Assembly (NCBI RefSeq): GCF_022376445.1
Contig: NW_025954966.1
Coordinates: 124,001-188,000 of the forward strand
Reading direction: 5' to 3'
Length of the DNA stretch: 64,000 bases
From: Fomitopsis serialis
Taxonomy: Eukaryota > Basidiomycota > Agaricomycetes > Polyporales > Fomitopsidaceae
Shown: positions 39,201 through 52,745 of the stretch, piece by piece
How the letters are laid out: the number at the start of each line of letters is the position of its first letter
Position numbering within the stretch: position 1 is the first letter of the stretch
Made by a program: the position numbers and the translations under genes
Notes under the pieces: generated by a model
Database searches by the model: none
Seen by the model: the letters and a program-made list of their open reading frames with translations, nothing else
Told to the model about the DNA's origin: nothing

Positions 39201-41409
39201 TGTGCTGGTGAACGAACGCATGGTACGAACCGATCCAGTCGGCGAGCCGCTGACCGAGCGGTCCGGAATGGATACCGCACGATCGAGGACATCCCTGCAT
39301 CCCGGTGTAAGTAAGAACTGCTGAGTCGAAGGCAAGGACGTACCAAATAGCGCTGACCCAACGAACTCGCTCTCTCGGACTGTCCGTTCCTAGCCTCTCG
39401 ATACCATCACTGTAGTGCAAGTGAAACGGGCTGAGCGTCTGCATCAGCTCCGCCTCGCCCAACTGCGTCTCCACGCCTGTACTCGCGTTCTGGCTCTGCA
39501 TGATTGCGGCCATCGTCCCGACATCCTCCTGCGCGCCATGATGCGTAGGCGACTTGGCCGACTGCACTTCCGTACAGTTCAACAGATCCAAGGTAACGAT
39601 ACCGCGGCCACCACCCGCGGCGATCCAGGAGAGCAGTAGCATGTGCGGGTAAAGGAGCGCCTGGCAGCGCTGCCATCTATAGGGCGGCGCGGCGTGGACA
39701 TTGAGGTACCACAAGAGACCAATGCGAAGCGGCTATGTACCGACGATGAGAACACGATGATAGTTCGTATATGACGAATGTGCTTACCTCTTGAGTCTCC
39801 GTAGCTCCAGCGTACTGTCCCATTTCATTGATATCGAACGGCGGCGGAAGCAGCCCGCTAGTACTAAGATCCCCGCTGCCGCTCTCATCCAGGCCCGCCA
39901 TCGAGACGGGGTCGCTTGCCCTTCTGCCACTGCTTCTGTTTGCCGCCTGGAGCGCACGATCTCTCAGTCTCGCGCTGCCCCTGCTAGCCCTGCGCCGGAT
40001 GCTGAAGAGACCATCGCTCTGGGTGGGCGACGGCGACGTCGTAGAACGCTCTGACTTCCCCATCGAAGGTGTGCGCTCCTTCCACCGGTTTATCACGTTG
40101 CGCACTTGGCTCAACGCTGTGCGGTCGTTCGGTGACATCTGGCGTGGGGTAAGCGTACTCGTCGTCTGGGTAGTCGTCGTCGGGTCCAAGCTTGAGAGTG
40201 TATTGGAGAACGTATTGGAACTCGGATTGGTGTATGTCCCGGTTCCCATACCTGACGCAGTGTAAGTGGTAGCGGAGACGGGCGTGCGGGTAGTGAGCGT
40301 CGTCGCCTCGGTGCTCGTGGGATTGAAAGAGTCCCAAGAGAGCGCACTGTGCGCGCGAGGTGGCGGCGATAGCATCGAGGACATCGTGGTGTTGGGGCCC
40401 GAGTACGATACCGCAGAGCCCGTGCGCGACGAAGGCCGAGAGCCGTATGAAGCGCTCCCATAACCTGTTGTACTACCATACCCATAAGCTGTGCTGCTCA
40501 ATGTCGGCATTGAGCGACTCTGTGTCGTCGTGTAAGGACTAGGAGACCGAATGGCAGACGGCGCCGAGCCCGTCCTAGCGTGTCCGAAGAATGGCCCGGG
40601 ACTGCCAGATGATGCCGCTGTACGGTCCTCGAAGAATGCAATACGCTCCACTACCTTGGGGCCGGGAGTTGATGGAAGCGGACGCGGAGGCTGCGTCGTT
40701 TGAGACGGTTCCGTGGCGGAGCGAGAATGAGACACTATGCCTTCGATGTGGGCTGAGAGCCGGTTAGCATCACCGGCGGAAGGATACGAAGAGGGTCTCG
40801 ATGGTGTATTTTCTGTGTGCTCCGAGATTGTGCTGAGGACTCGCGGTCCGCGTTCAGTCGTAGGCATGGGCCCCGCTGCGGCGCGGAAGTTGCCAGACGT
40901 CCCAGATCCAGCGTTTGAGACACTGTCCGTGCGTGTAGTATACGTCGAAGGGCCGGTGTAAGACGTGTATGTAGACGGCCCAGTGTAGGATGTATAGGTG
41001 GAAGCGTCTCTGGAGGAGTTTCGCGAAACTTCGGAGAGGAAGTCGTCGATATCGTCGTTGATTTGAGCAAGTTCGGCCTCCACTTCCGCCGCGTCCCTCA
41101 TCGAGTCTTCTTCTCGTACGCATAGGTGTCGGAGTCTCTTGATGTCGGAGAGGGTGATACAACAATTCGGCGCATCTGTCGGCCTGACGAAGCGTCGTCG
41201 CTGTCGTACGACGATGCGATTGGAGTGGCTACGCAGATGTTAGGTCAACAACAGGGTCAATTCTATAGAGACCTACCAGAACGGATGGATGAAGAAAGCC
41301 TTGATGGGGACATGGGTGTTTGTGTTGGCGAGAGAGTCGAGAACGTCGCGGTGCCAAACAGAGGTGACCGCGGCCCTGTTGAGGGCGTGATACTAGAAAA
41401 TTCGGACAT
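30220..41409 (-). CDS. giant Ser/Pro-rich protein with PH-like segment and coiled coil
   Basis: One minus-strand gene of about 11.2 kb, roughly 3,300 residues. Order of parts: N-terminus MSEFSSITPSTGPRSPLFGT (ATG 41409); an acidic helix AELAQINDDIDDFLSE; tandem STYTSYTGP repeats (about 40970); a PH-like segment (39.1-39.8 kb: PLWYLNVHAAPPYRW, QALLYPHMLLLSW, HYSDGIERLG, RVRWVSAIW); Ser-rich linkers; YETAEVC-type repeats (about 37.8-38.1 kb); Pro-rich and coiled segments (35.3-36.9 kb); an Arg/Ser-repeat region (32.7-33.9 kb); a long Glu/Arg coiled coil (31.2-32.1 kb); and the C-terminal KSKIGPGGEFDPEWRPPTG and GLFGPRSPRSSVHR. The architecture suggests a membrane-associated scaffold. Single-base breaks occur near 41105, 38672, 38523, 38160, 37993, 34315 and 34100. 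Splitting into two genes cannot be excluded. Confidence 0.55.
33425..33545 (-). repeat. tandem repeat inside the Arg/Ser region
   Basis: Two consecutive units of about 55-60 bp, each containing ttgaatcacggyggbt...tgggcgatcgcgaycg on the plus strand, encode the repeated RDSRSP(Y/F)RDD peptide on the minus strand. It lies within the giant gene. Confidence 0.6.
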
Positions 41410-42710
41410 CTTCAGAGCATAATCCGAGCTCGATCGAGCAGGTCTGGATGATCTTGAGCCGTGATATAGGAGCAGGGGTGCCACCGACAGGCAGGGTAGC
41501 AGGCAACCTAGCAAACACTAAGTTCAACACTGACTTTAGGGCAAGCCAGAGCGCGAGAAACACCGTGTACCGCGTCAGTCACCTGACGCCGTCAGCGAAC
41601 GCTTAGCACTCCGTCATGATCGCCCACATTCCGAAATTGGAAGCGTCGTGAGTGATACGTATTCACTGGCACATAAGTATACCGCTACTTATGTCTGTCA
41701 TTCAGCCATTTTTGTTCTCATACGAGTATCTGCAACACACCTTATCTCATAGATGTCCACATCCACGTTCCGCACGCTGAGTTCAGGACCCCTCTGGAGT
41801 CGGAAGGGGTATCCTCCTCCGGAGTCTGCAGCATCCCGGTCAACCTGTGTCTTCTATAGCAGGCAGCGGAAACCTGATGATGGGCAAAGAGAGGGCGGGG
41901 TCTCGTTCTAAGAAGCTGAAGGAGGGTTTATATACCTGCCAGTGCGACGCCTCCGCTTTAGGATGTGGAGCGTCATGACAGCTGCTTACGAGGACAGAAT
42001 AGAAGCAGAGCCTAGAGTTGAACGTTGAACGTTGATCGATCGGGAGGTTCTCCGAATGTTCGTGCTGAATACGATGTCAGTTGACAGGGATGCTCGTCGT
42101 CTATATATAGACGATACCCTGGTAACATGTCTGCATACTCAGAACTTCATTTTGCAGCTCTAATTCGCCGAGATCTCAAGAATGTAACAGACAAAGTGTG
42201 AGCCCCTAACGCCGTGTACGGCTGTTGAGGACCTCGAATGGTATGGGTTCACGTTTCTTATCAAGTCTAGGGCCCACTGTGAAGGGTACAGAGATCCCGT
42301 CTGGACATGGCACCGTGCACGTACCTGCACGTACGCTCTTTATTGCACACTTACGTATGCACTGACTTGAAATAGTAACGACTTTGGATTTTGTCCACTT
42401 CGGGCCATCAATGCATCATGCATCAAGTTCGTATACTTAGACAGCGACGAATGTGATACACCTTCAGCTCTATTGAATGTTCAGAATACAGATGCAGGAC
42501 GAGATAATGTTACAGTAGAGAGCGTGCGTGGATCGTAAGATGCGTAGTAATCGAAGATCGAAGGTATTCGTACTAATACTTCACTGTGAGGTATCAACTA
42601 ATCATGGGAGGTTTGTGTGCGGGGCGTGAAAGTGTCAATGCTACACGTGCGAGACCAGAGATCAGAGAGAAGAAAAAGACAAAAGGAAAGAGAAAGAGAG
42701 AAACCACAAC
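41410..42710. other. intergenic region between giant gene and STE6-like gene
   Basis: About 1.3 kb without a credible gene, AT-richer than its surroundings. It contains a perfect 16-bp palindrome at 42098-42113 (cgtctatatatagacg), which may be a TATA element or chance, and a short imperfect tandem of gttgaac near 42020. It is the promoter side of the giant gene and the 3' side of the transporter gene. Confidence 0.5.
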
Positions 42711-45700
42711 TCAGTCACAAGTCCACTCCCCACCACTCGCCAGTTGTGCGAATACGCCGCGCCTCTGCATCAGCATTTCGTACGTGCCCGACTCCGCGAT
42801 GACGCCGTCGTTCACGACGACTATCCTATCGCACATCTGCATCATCTGCAGCTTGTGCGTCACCACGAGTGTGGTCCGGCCCGCTCGAGCTTGCATGAGC
42901 GTCTCCATGATCGCCGCCTGGTTCTCCGCGTCCAGCGCAGACGTACACTCGTCCAGAATGAGAATGCGCGCCGGCTTCGCGAGTGCACGTGCGATCTGCA
43001 GGCGTTGGGCCTGCCCGCCTGAGATCAGGGAAGCGTTCTCGCCGACGAGCGTGTCGTAGCCCTTTGGCAACGACTCGATGAAGTCGTGTACATGAGCCGC
43101 CTTTGCGGCCCGTTGCACGTCCTCGAAGGAAAGTGCCTTGTTCCCGTACGCGATGTTCTCGGTGATGGTAGTATCGAAGAGGTTCGGATGTTGGCTAACG
43201 ACGGCAACGTGCTCCCGCAGATGGTGGACGTCGGTGGACCGCAGTTCGTTCAGTCCAATACTGACCGACCCCGCATTGGGCTCATACAAACGCTGCAACA
43301 ACGCAGCGATGGTCGACTTGCCACACCCCGAAGCGCCTACGACTGCGACACATTCGTTCTCCGCGATCTCGAGGGAGAGGTCCTTGAGCACGGGAACGTC
43401 GGCACGCTCAGGGTAAGCGAACGACACGTTGCTGAAGGACACGGCGCCGTGCATCTCGGGGCGCAGGACACCACGAGACTCGTCCGTGTACGTCGAGAGC
43501 TTGAGGAGTACGTTGAAGTCGCGGGTAGCCTGTACCGACTTGGCAATCCTTTGCGCTAGAGAAGACGTCAAGTCAGTACCGGGCCGTCTAGGCAGCAAAA
43601 CTATCAACTCACTGAATCCCATGAGCTGCGAGCCAATGGACACGGTGAACACCACAAGGTTTAAGACCTGGACCATCTGCAGATAGGAGTACGTTCCCCG
43701 CGCGATGAGGACCGCGCCGACATAGAACAACAAGGCCTCCGCAAGATAGATCAGCGCGCTCGCAACGCCATACGTGCAACCCTCAACGAAGGCGCCTCGC
43801 ATCCCCGAAGAGAGGGCCGAATCGACAGACTGGTCAAACTTGCTCTGGAAGGCACTTTCGAAACCCATGGCACGGATGCCCGAATGTTGGAGATAGCCTA
43901 GCACATCGTCAGCTTCAGGATAACGAACCCCACTACCAGCGCACTCACATCGTAGTATCCCTTGGCGACTTCCTCCCGGGCGCGCTTATTCCTCAGCTCG
44001 CACTTCGCGACGAGGTTGGTCTGCACCGCCATAGTGACCGCAAATACAGGCGCGATCGCGAAGCCGACCAATGTCAGCTGCCATCCACGCACGAGCGCCC
44101 AAATGAGGCCGACCCCGAGCATAGCGGAGACGACGATCGCCTGGCAAAGCACGGTGGCGATGAGAGAGCGTGCATCGTCCCCATCCTTGATGAGGATCTG
44201 CACAATGCGCACGGCGCTGTTGTCCGTCTTGTCGAACCACTTCTTGTCCTGCGCAAGCAGGCGCGCAAGGCACACCTTACGCACGCGGGTCACCCACGAC
44301 ATGGCGACGACCTCCATGACCGCGTACTTAAGCCCAATGAAGAGCCCATCAGCGGCGGCAACCGCCAGGACGATCCCGCCGAACATGTTGATGGTCGACA
44401 CGTCCTTGGCACCTATGGAGACCTCGAAGAAGACGCGAGACAGGAGGAAGGAGAACAATGGCGTCATCGCGCCGCTGGCAAAACAACACAGCATCCCAAC
44501 GAAAAGGAGCGGCTTTCTGGGCAGCGTCGGGTAGATGTCGCGAATGAGGCTCCAGAAGGTCTGCTGCGAGGACAGCTCAAAGGCAGACTCGTCGGGTGCA
44601 GATGTATCGGAGGATTCGACCTTGACAGCCGTCAGGGCAGCCAAGCTCTTCTCGTCCCAGCGAGTGCGAGCGCGTTTGATCTCTGGCCTCTTCGACGTGG
44701 CCTGGGTGGCGGTGCGCTGCATGGCAGCCTTCTCGAGATCGAAGTCCTCGTCATCCATTGCTACGGGCGAGAGGAGCGAAGCGGTGGACCGGTGAGAGTA
44801 GAGGGTCGGGGATGTCGGGGTGAACTGTAGGCTGTAGCGGTGGCTAGCCGACGTGAGAGTGGGTGGCGGTGAAGCGAGCGATGGAATGTCGATGTGCAGC
44901 GTCTTCCTGCGACGCTGCTTCGCGGTCTCCTCCGCGGTCTCCTCGTAAGGAATGAATCGGCTGATGCGCTGCGTCTCGCGCGACGCGAGAATAGCTTTCG
45001 GAGGAACCGCAGTGCTCGGCTTCGTGAGGTCAGCGACGGCCTCGAACATCCAGTTACCGAGAGTCAGAGGCCGAATGGTGGGCGCGACACTACGGTGCTT
45101 GAATGCCTTTGCGGTATCCTTCACCGCGGCGAGCTCCTCTTGCATCTCTACGTCTTGTTGCTCCAAGATGGCTTCAACGGGAGGTGCCTCGACCTCCGCC
45201 TGAGACTTCTCTTGGAAGCCGCCCGAGGCCTGCTGAGTAGAGGTCATCTGACGGAACTCGCCGTGCACGAAGGACTCGAGCTCGTTCCGGAAGCCCTGTT
45301 CGACAACTTGGCCTGACTTGAGGACGTAGACGAAGTCCTCTGACTCGATTTGGGACAGGTCGTGGGTGATCACGATAGTGGTCATGTTCGCGCGCCAGCG
45401 CTTGATGGCCTCGAACACGAGAATACGAGAGGTCGCGTCCAGCGCGGACGTTGCTTCATCTGCGAAGAGTGGTCAACACACTGGATTATCTATATATATA
45501 AAGAGAACATACCAAGAATAAGGACAGTGGGGTTGCGCAAAAGCGCACGGGCGATGGCGAGACGCTGCTTCTGACCTCCCGACAAGTTTGCGCCGCCATT
45601 CCCCAGACGGGTGTCGTATCCCTCCGGCAGGTCCCTCACAAACTCATGCATCAGCGCCGCACGACATACCGCCTCGACCTCAGCGCGAGTGACGTCTTCT

Positions 45701-47437
45701 GGGCGGCGGCGGCTACCGGGGTATGCAAAGCCCATCGCGACGTTCTCGTGGACGGTCATGTCGAAGAGGATGCATCCCTGAGAGATCGCAGCGACGTGCG
45801 AGCGCATCCAGTCCTCGTCCAAGTAGTTCACGTCTTGGTCGTCGAAGCGGATCGCGCCTTCTGCGGTGGCGTACATGCGAAGGAGCAGTTGCGCGATGGT
45901 GGACTTGCCCGACCCGGAGCCACCAACAATGAAAGAGGTCTCATTGGAGGGGAGGAAGATAGAGACGTCCTGCAGGACCGGGAGCGTCGGCCGGCTAGGG
46001 TACGCGAACGTGACGCCGTCTAGCTCGAACTCGCCACGGCACTTGGCCGGGACAATCTTCCGGATATGATTCGGACGTCTGGCAGCCTTAGAAGGCGCGA
46101 CAGTCGGAGAGACGGGGGCAGACTCTACGAGGGCGAGGAGCGCGGCCATGGAAAACTTGCCCTTGCTAAGCACGATCAGCTGGGGGATGCACATCTGCAG
46201 GTTGCTGGTCGCGATGAGACACGCCCAGAATACAGACATGACAGTGCCAGGGGTAATCGTGCCGTCGCGCACCAGCTTGGAGCCGAACCAGAAGCCTTGC
46301 ACGAACATAGCCATCATGACAAACTGCCCGAGGCTGGACGTGATGCCCCAGACGGTGATGCAATTGTTCGCAGCAGTCTGCATCGCGTCGAGAACGCGAC
46401 CGATGGTTTCTTGCTCGTGTGTCTCCGCGTTGAAGGCCTTGACCGTTGCGATAGCTGCAATGGCGCGGTCCACCAACGTCGCTGCCGTCGCGGTCGTAGC
46501 ACGCTCGACGCCGAGGTGAGCGCCAGCGAAGATCTGAGAGGCGGTCTGGATGACCATGAGAACCGGGACGGCCGACAGGATGATCAGTGTGAGCGACCAC
46601 GACTGCACAAAGGCAAGGATGAGGCAGGTGACTGAAGTGGTCAAGTACTGGATGATGAAGCCAGACGCCAGCGACGACGCCATCCGGACTTCGTCTGTCT
46701 CCCTGCAAATTACTTGAGATGCTGAACAAAGAGTGAAGACGAATCACTCACCTGGCAAACTTTGCCATGAGACCACCAGCGCCGAGAGGTCCATCCCCCT
46801 CAGCGACCTGAACCGAGTCTTCGGCACCCATCTTGGTGTCGAACCAAAGCATATCCTTCCGCGTCACAGTGGTATACACCTTCTTACGGACTGCCATCAG
46901 ATTCCGCTCACCCGTCCAGATCCAGAGGCTCGAGGTGATGCTACTGAGGGCGAGGGCACCTACAGCCAAGCCTACAAGCTCGAGCGCGGCGAGGCCGACG
47001 CCGTGTAGCAGGCTAGATTTCGCAGACTCGGGAGGGTTGGGAGTGGTCGGGAAATTGGCAAAGGAGTTGAAAGACTCGCCCACGACGTATGTCATGAAAG
47101 GAGCGATGCCTCCGGCGAGCATAGAGGTGAGAATGGCGGGGAGCACGATCATGTAGAAGTCACGCCTCGAGACCAACGAGAAGAGCAGGCGAATGGACGG
47201 CTGGGGTGGCGTGCATTCAGGAAGGGGTGGGTTGGTGTCGCTGATGGTACATTGATGGTTGTGGTGGAATCGAGTTTCTGCTCGAGGTCGAAAGTAGAGG
47301 CGTGAGGGGTCGTTTCGGTCGTAGCAGGCATGGCGAGAGTATCGAATGCGAAGCTCGTCTGACGACGGCGCGCGCGAGCAGATGTCGCAAGGTGAAGAGA
47401 GCGAAGGGGAGAATGGGCAGACACTCGGGGCAGCCAT
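42711..47437 (-). CDS. STE6: Ste6-like ABC exporter (ABCB; pheromone-type)
   Basis: Exons 46752-47437, 45513-46702, 43949-45459, 43613-43897 and 42711-43555. The start ATG at 47437 sits in an ideal context (gccatggc). (TMD-NBD)x2, about 1,450 residues. NBD1: VGGSGSGKSTIAQLLLRMY, NLSGGQKQRLAIARALLRNP and, across an intron, DEATSALDATSR. NBD2: VGASGCGKSTIAALLQRLYE, LISGGQAQRLQIARAL and LILDECTSALDAENQ. A linker of about 200 Ser/Thr-rich residues separates the halves. This layout matches fungal Ste6 transporters that export lipopeptide mating factors; relatives also export drugs, so the pheromone role is inferred. At the exon 3/4 join, YYD-AISNIR(G)IRAMGFE needs one more G near 43880, where a run has GGG instead of GGGG. 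An N-terminal start at MPATTETTP in another frame was considered and not chosen. Confidence 0.82.
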
Positions 47438-49579
47438 GGCTTTTGTCAATTGTCTTTTGCATCCTGGCAGACAATAGCGGGACAATAGGAGCGCGTCCGG
47501 GACGCGTGTAGGCGCCCACCATTGTCGCGTCGCGCGTTCCCACGCAGAGACAATAGCGTCGGCGCCAAATCGGGTTGAGCGCCCGCCGCGCTGCGTCAAG
47601 CACACCAAAGCAAATCAATGCTGCACACGACGGCGGGCAGCGGTAGGCAACGGTTCACAGCCCGAGTCACTGACATGATAAAGCGTTAGGGCAAGGGACG
47701 TGCAGGCGGTGAAACTGAAAGCGGGACCTACCGGAGCATCTCGTATGACTCGCTGTGGTGGTCCGTGGTACCCAGGACTCGGAGTGCGGAGAAAGACTAG
47801 TTCATCCCGGTTAGATAGGGACAGAGAATGACTCGGCTCACACTCACCCGAATTAAGTACTTCAGCGATCAGAGTGACTGGAGGCGAACATGCATATGGA
47901 CCCCAGCTGTTCACGAGTCAACAAAATACAGGAACACATACTATAGTGTTTATCCATCGCCGGCCAGGTCCAAGTATCAAACTAGACCGATGCAAGCAAA
48001 GCTTTAGGCTCCTGACTTTGGTGAACACTTTGACTTGAAGAGCGGGTGAGAGCAGAGTCAGCGAGGGGAGAAGTTCATCCGCTGTGACCTGTCCCAGTAC
48101 GACTTGGTCCTTATTATATAGACACGCGCTGGGCTTTGACAGGTATTCAACTAATGAAGAAGACCTCGGGCGCAATATGACGCAGACCGCCAGCCCGAGT
48201 CACACTGACGGATCCGGAAGGTGTCCTGCCCAAACGGGAACGTTGGCCGGGCGGACGATCGGGACGTTGACTCCCGTGCAACGAATCGAAGGAGAGGACT
48301 ATTCTCATGGAAGATGTGAAATGAGGTAGGTGCTTCTTTCAACTTCTCGAACACGCTCAGCGACGTGAGAGCGACTCATCGGAACGATCGAATGCACGGG
48401 TCTAATAAATAACATACTTCAGTGTCAGATTGATCCTATGTTCCAACGTCATCATGCTCATCGCTCCACTTCGAGCCCATGACGCTTCTCTGGCACTGTT
48501 CTGTGATGACAGCGCAGAGCTGTTCCCGTCACGGAAGCACGCTCTCTTTCTGTGAATCCTGTCCAACATATGAGTTTGTGTTCTCGACCGTGCGCCGGCC
48601 GGGGGGGGGGCGGAGGCGTCTCCCTTCGTAGCGCGTGATAGGCCGAATTGCATCATGAGTTCGCCGACGTTTGTCCAGCCTCGAGGCAATGTTCACATTG
48701 GGGACGGTCATCCTCCCTTCATCTTCCTTCCCTGACGATGCGTCCGAACCGCACCTAACCCCGCTGTGTGGTTCACAGAATCACATGACCAAACAATGGT
48801 TCCGACCAAGTTCCGACACTCGCAAAATATTGTCACTAGTACCTGAGCCCGGTAGAGCTCCAAATTGGTAACATATCCAGAGCCTTTTGTAGCATCTCTA
48901 AAAGTTTTTCTAGCTATGGATACCGTATAGGGCCCTTCCCTGCATCACAGAAGTGGCGAGTGCATGTTTTGTACTCATCTGAGCTGCAGTGGCTGGCCTC
49001 GACCCTTCCTTGGCAACGCGGCAACTCACTACTTACCCTACCATGTTCTACCTTCTAACACGCAGAAACCGTTGCCAGTGGCAGTGCATCGTCTCACTTT
49101 AGCTCTATGCAGGGAATTGGCGCCTATCTTACGCACTGAAACAGTCCTTGTATGTGATGGGGACTGCCGATTATGGCGCAGCCTGAGTAGCGCGGCGAAA
49201 GCAGTGGACAAAGTTCGCAACAGTCCACGAAGGTCCTTGAATGGGCTCCCTGAACCTGAGTACTTGAATTTTCATATGTTCATACGTCACAGTACGTACA
49301 TGCTCACAATTCTGTTCACAACCTGTACCACCAGCGGCTCACACCCGCCAACTGGAACGTGTTCGACCCGTCAACGGTACAGACTGCACAGGCATCACAG
49401 GTACTTTAGCTACAAAGACAGGCGCCGCGGTGGATGGACAGGCAGGAGGATCGCCACATGTAGGATGGGGTGACCATAAACGCAAACCACGGACCCATGA
49501 AGCCACTCGCAGCCTTGCAGCACGAGGGCGAAGCCACCCGCAGCCATGCCGCATGCGGGGGCAAGCGGACAGCCCACAA
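47438..49579. other. gene-poor region between STE6-like gene and right arm
   Basis: Contains the dispersed repeat copy B (48290-48790) and otherwise short frames. A run of 12 consecutive G at about 48600-48612 is the longest homopolymer seen. No confident gene was found; two minus-strand frames of 85-99 codons (47615-48175) have no recognisable motif. Confidence 0.45.
48290..48790 (-). repeat. dispersed repeat, copy B
   Basis: Reverse-oriented counterpart of 29420-29940, sharing a series of 15-20-bp identical blocks with small indels, including the segment just before gatgagtcgctctcacgtcg. It interrupts no recognisable gene. Confidence 0.7.
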
Positions 49580-51060
49580 CACCCCGGTTCAAGAGCCCTA
49601 CCGGCATCGAGATAGAAGAGCCTGGAGACTACCCACCAGCGAGTCCGGCCCCACATATTGCCCACGTATTCACGCACATTATTGAACTCACAGGAACACC
49701 GACTCATCGTAAGTTCGATGCATGCCTTCGCATGCTTGTCGGCGTTCTGATATATCCCTCCCCTGTCTCAGAGGTTGCTGGGGCCCGAACACGAGTATGA
49801 AGAGGAACCTGCCGATCATTATGCCCCACCACCAGAGGAACCATATGAGCGCACCCTCGATCCCTCCCTCCGCCGCGCCTTCTAGGAGAGCAACAGTCCG
49901 CCCTTGTCCCCCTGCTGCTGTGCAGCGGTACAGGGAGTCTGGCCGAGGAACCCTTGGCTTTGAAGACGCCGAGCGCGAACGAAACGAAAAATTCGCGGAG
50001 CTCGAACGACGGATCACGGATACCCTCTGGACCTTTGTGGAAACCGAAGCCCCTCGCGATCAAGCATTCCGAGAAAATGAAGACGAGAGACAGCGCATCT
50101 TCGAGGATCACGAAGCTCGCCGCGAATGGGAGGCCGCCGACGACGAGACGCGGTGTGGAGGGAGCTCCAGGATCGCTTGGCTGATATTGTGCAACAGGTG
50201 CCCTTGCCAGTGCCCCCACCACCTGAGCCAGTCGCAGAACCTAGGCTATCCGCACCAGAGGTAAGTTAAGTACCTGCAGATATTCCTGTAGAGCGACTGG
50301 CTGATCAGCAATCCGTGGTGGAGTCGATCCGTTCCGTGGCACAAAACGCCGCTTCTCGTCATACTCAAGAGATTCTGGATACTGTTCGGGAGGAGCGCGA
50401 GGAGTTTATCAGGGAGTGGGAGCTTACCGAGGCCAAACGCGAATGTCAACAGGCGCAAATGGAAGCTGAACGCGCGCGTTACAACGAAGACCGGGAGGAC
50501 CGGATCCGTTCCCTGGAAGAAGAGCTTGCCTCTGTCCGTGCGGAGCTGGAGAATGAACGCCAGCTGCGATTGGTGGTGGAGTGTGAACGTCGTGAGCGGG
50601 AGCATATAGAGATGGTGATGAAGCTACGCGCGCCCAGCTGAGCGACATCACCAACCTCGTGTTCGAACAGCGGGAGGAGCTCCAGCGCATGCGTGAACTC
50701 ACAAAAGAGCACTGGGAGGAAAAGCAACGTTGGATGGAGCAATGCAATGAGACGAACGCGGAATTGCGCCAGCTTGTCCAACAAGTGGTCGAGAACAGGG
50801 TTACCGACAGAGCTGCCTGTGATGCCGATCGAGAGGCAAGCGCGAACGATCCAGTTGTTAGTACACATTCCTATTCATGTCACGCGGTTATTGACTGCTT
50901 CGCAGCCGTAGAAAGCGTCTTGGACGAGACGGCGGCGTTCAGACGCGAACAGACGCACTTCGTGAGATGGCCAATAGTGCGTTCAGTAACCGTCTCATGT
51001 CGCCCGCCACTGATAGGTTGGCGGACAGACTCTGCCCGGCAACTTTTCTGCCAAATATCG
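49580..51060 (+). pseudogene. truncated duplicate of the giant gene's coiled-coil region
   Basis: Plus-strand sequence encodes EIEEPGDYPPASPAPHI, then PSIPPSAAPSRRATVRP, RYRESGRGTLGFEDAERERN, RDQAFRENEDERQRIFEDH and the coiled coil down to SYSCHAVIDCFAAVESVLDE, in the same order as 32.87-30.98 kb of the giant gene. It lacks all upstream exons, a start, and the C-terminal exons. Frame changes occur near 50140 (AADDETRC versus AAERRDAVWAE), 50260 and 50630, so no single frame survives. It ends where the left-arm equivalent of 30980 is fused to dehydrogenase flanking DNA. Confidence 0.8.
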
Positions 51061-51248
51061 TAGTGACGTGCACATACAGTACACGTACATCTCAGTAAGA
51101 TCCCGTCATCAATGTTGCATTCTGCCGTACAAGGATTCCAATCCGTCCCAGTCACGGTTTTAACGGTTTTAGTGGTATCTCAGAAAACGAGTTGACCACT
51201 GCACACTCGTCTTAGTACACACACGGTTGCTCGCACGAAGCGCACGAC

Positions 51249-52370
<1,122 letters not shown>

Positions 52371-52512
52371 CGCGGCCGCGAGACTTTATGCTGGGAGAGT
52401 GAGTTCGTATTCCGTCATAGTGACAGGCTGTCAGTATATATGTGGGCCTGCTTGACAGTCGCGGTACGCCTCACGACAGTAAGCCATGACGCGCTCACCA
52501 CACGCCAACGCG

Positions 52513-52520
52513 TGACGTCA
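52513..52520. promoter_or_regulatory. palindromic CRE site upstream of dehydrogenase copy 2
   Basis: TGACGTCA about 145 bp upstream of the ATG at 52370, in a block (gacactgacgtcacgcg in gene orientation) identical to that before the left copy, although neighbouring bases have diverged. Conservation across both arms supports function, or may simply reflect recent duplication. Confidence 0.5.
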
Positions 52521-52745
52521 GTGTCTGCGACGGTGCGATCCATGGTGCGCCCAGCTAGGAAGTCAATATTTCAATAGTTATCGCACTCGGGCGCGCCAGC
52601 GAAGCCATGTCAAAATAGAGCCTGAAGCGCAGTGGTGTTGTATAGACATGTTGCGGGCGATCAAAGCTCAAAAAGAATCGGAGCAGTGGGTGGTTCACTT
52701 ACCATATCCGGAAAGTCGTTCACGCCCACCGCCGGATGTGAGTGT

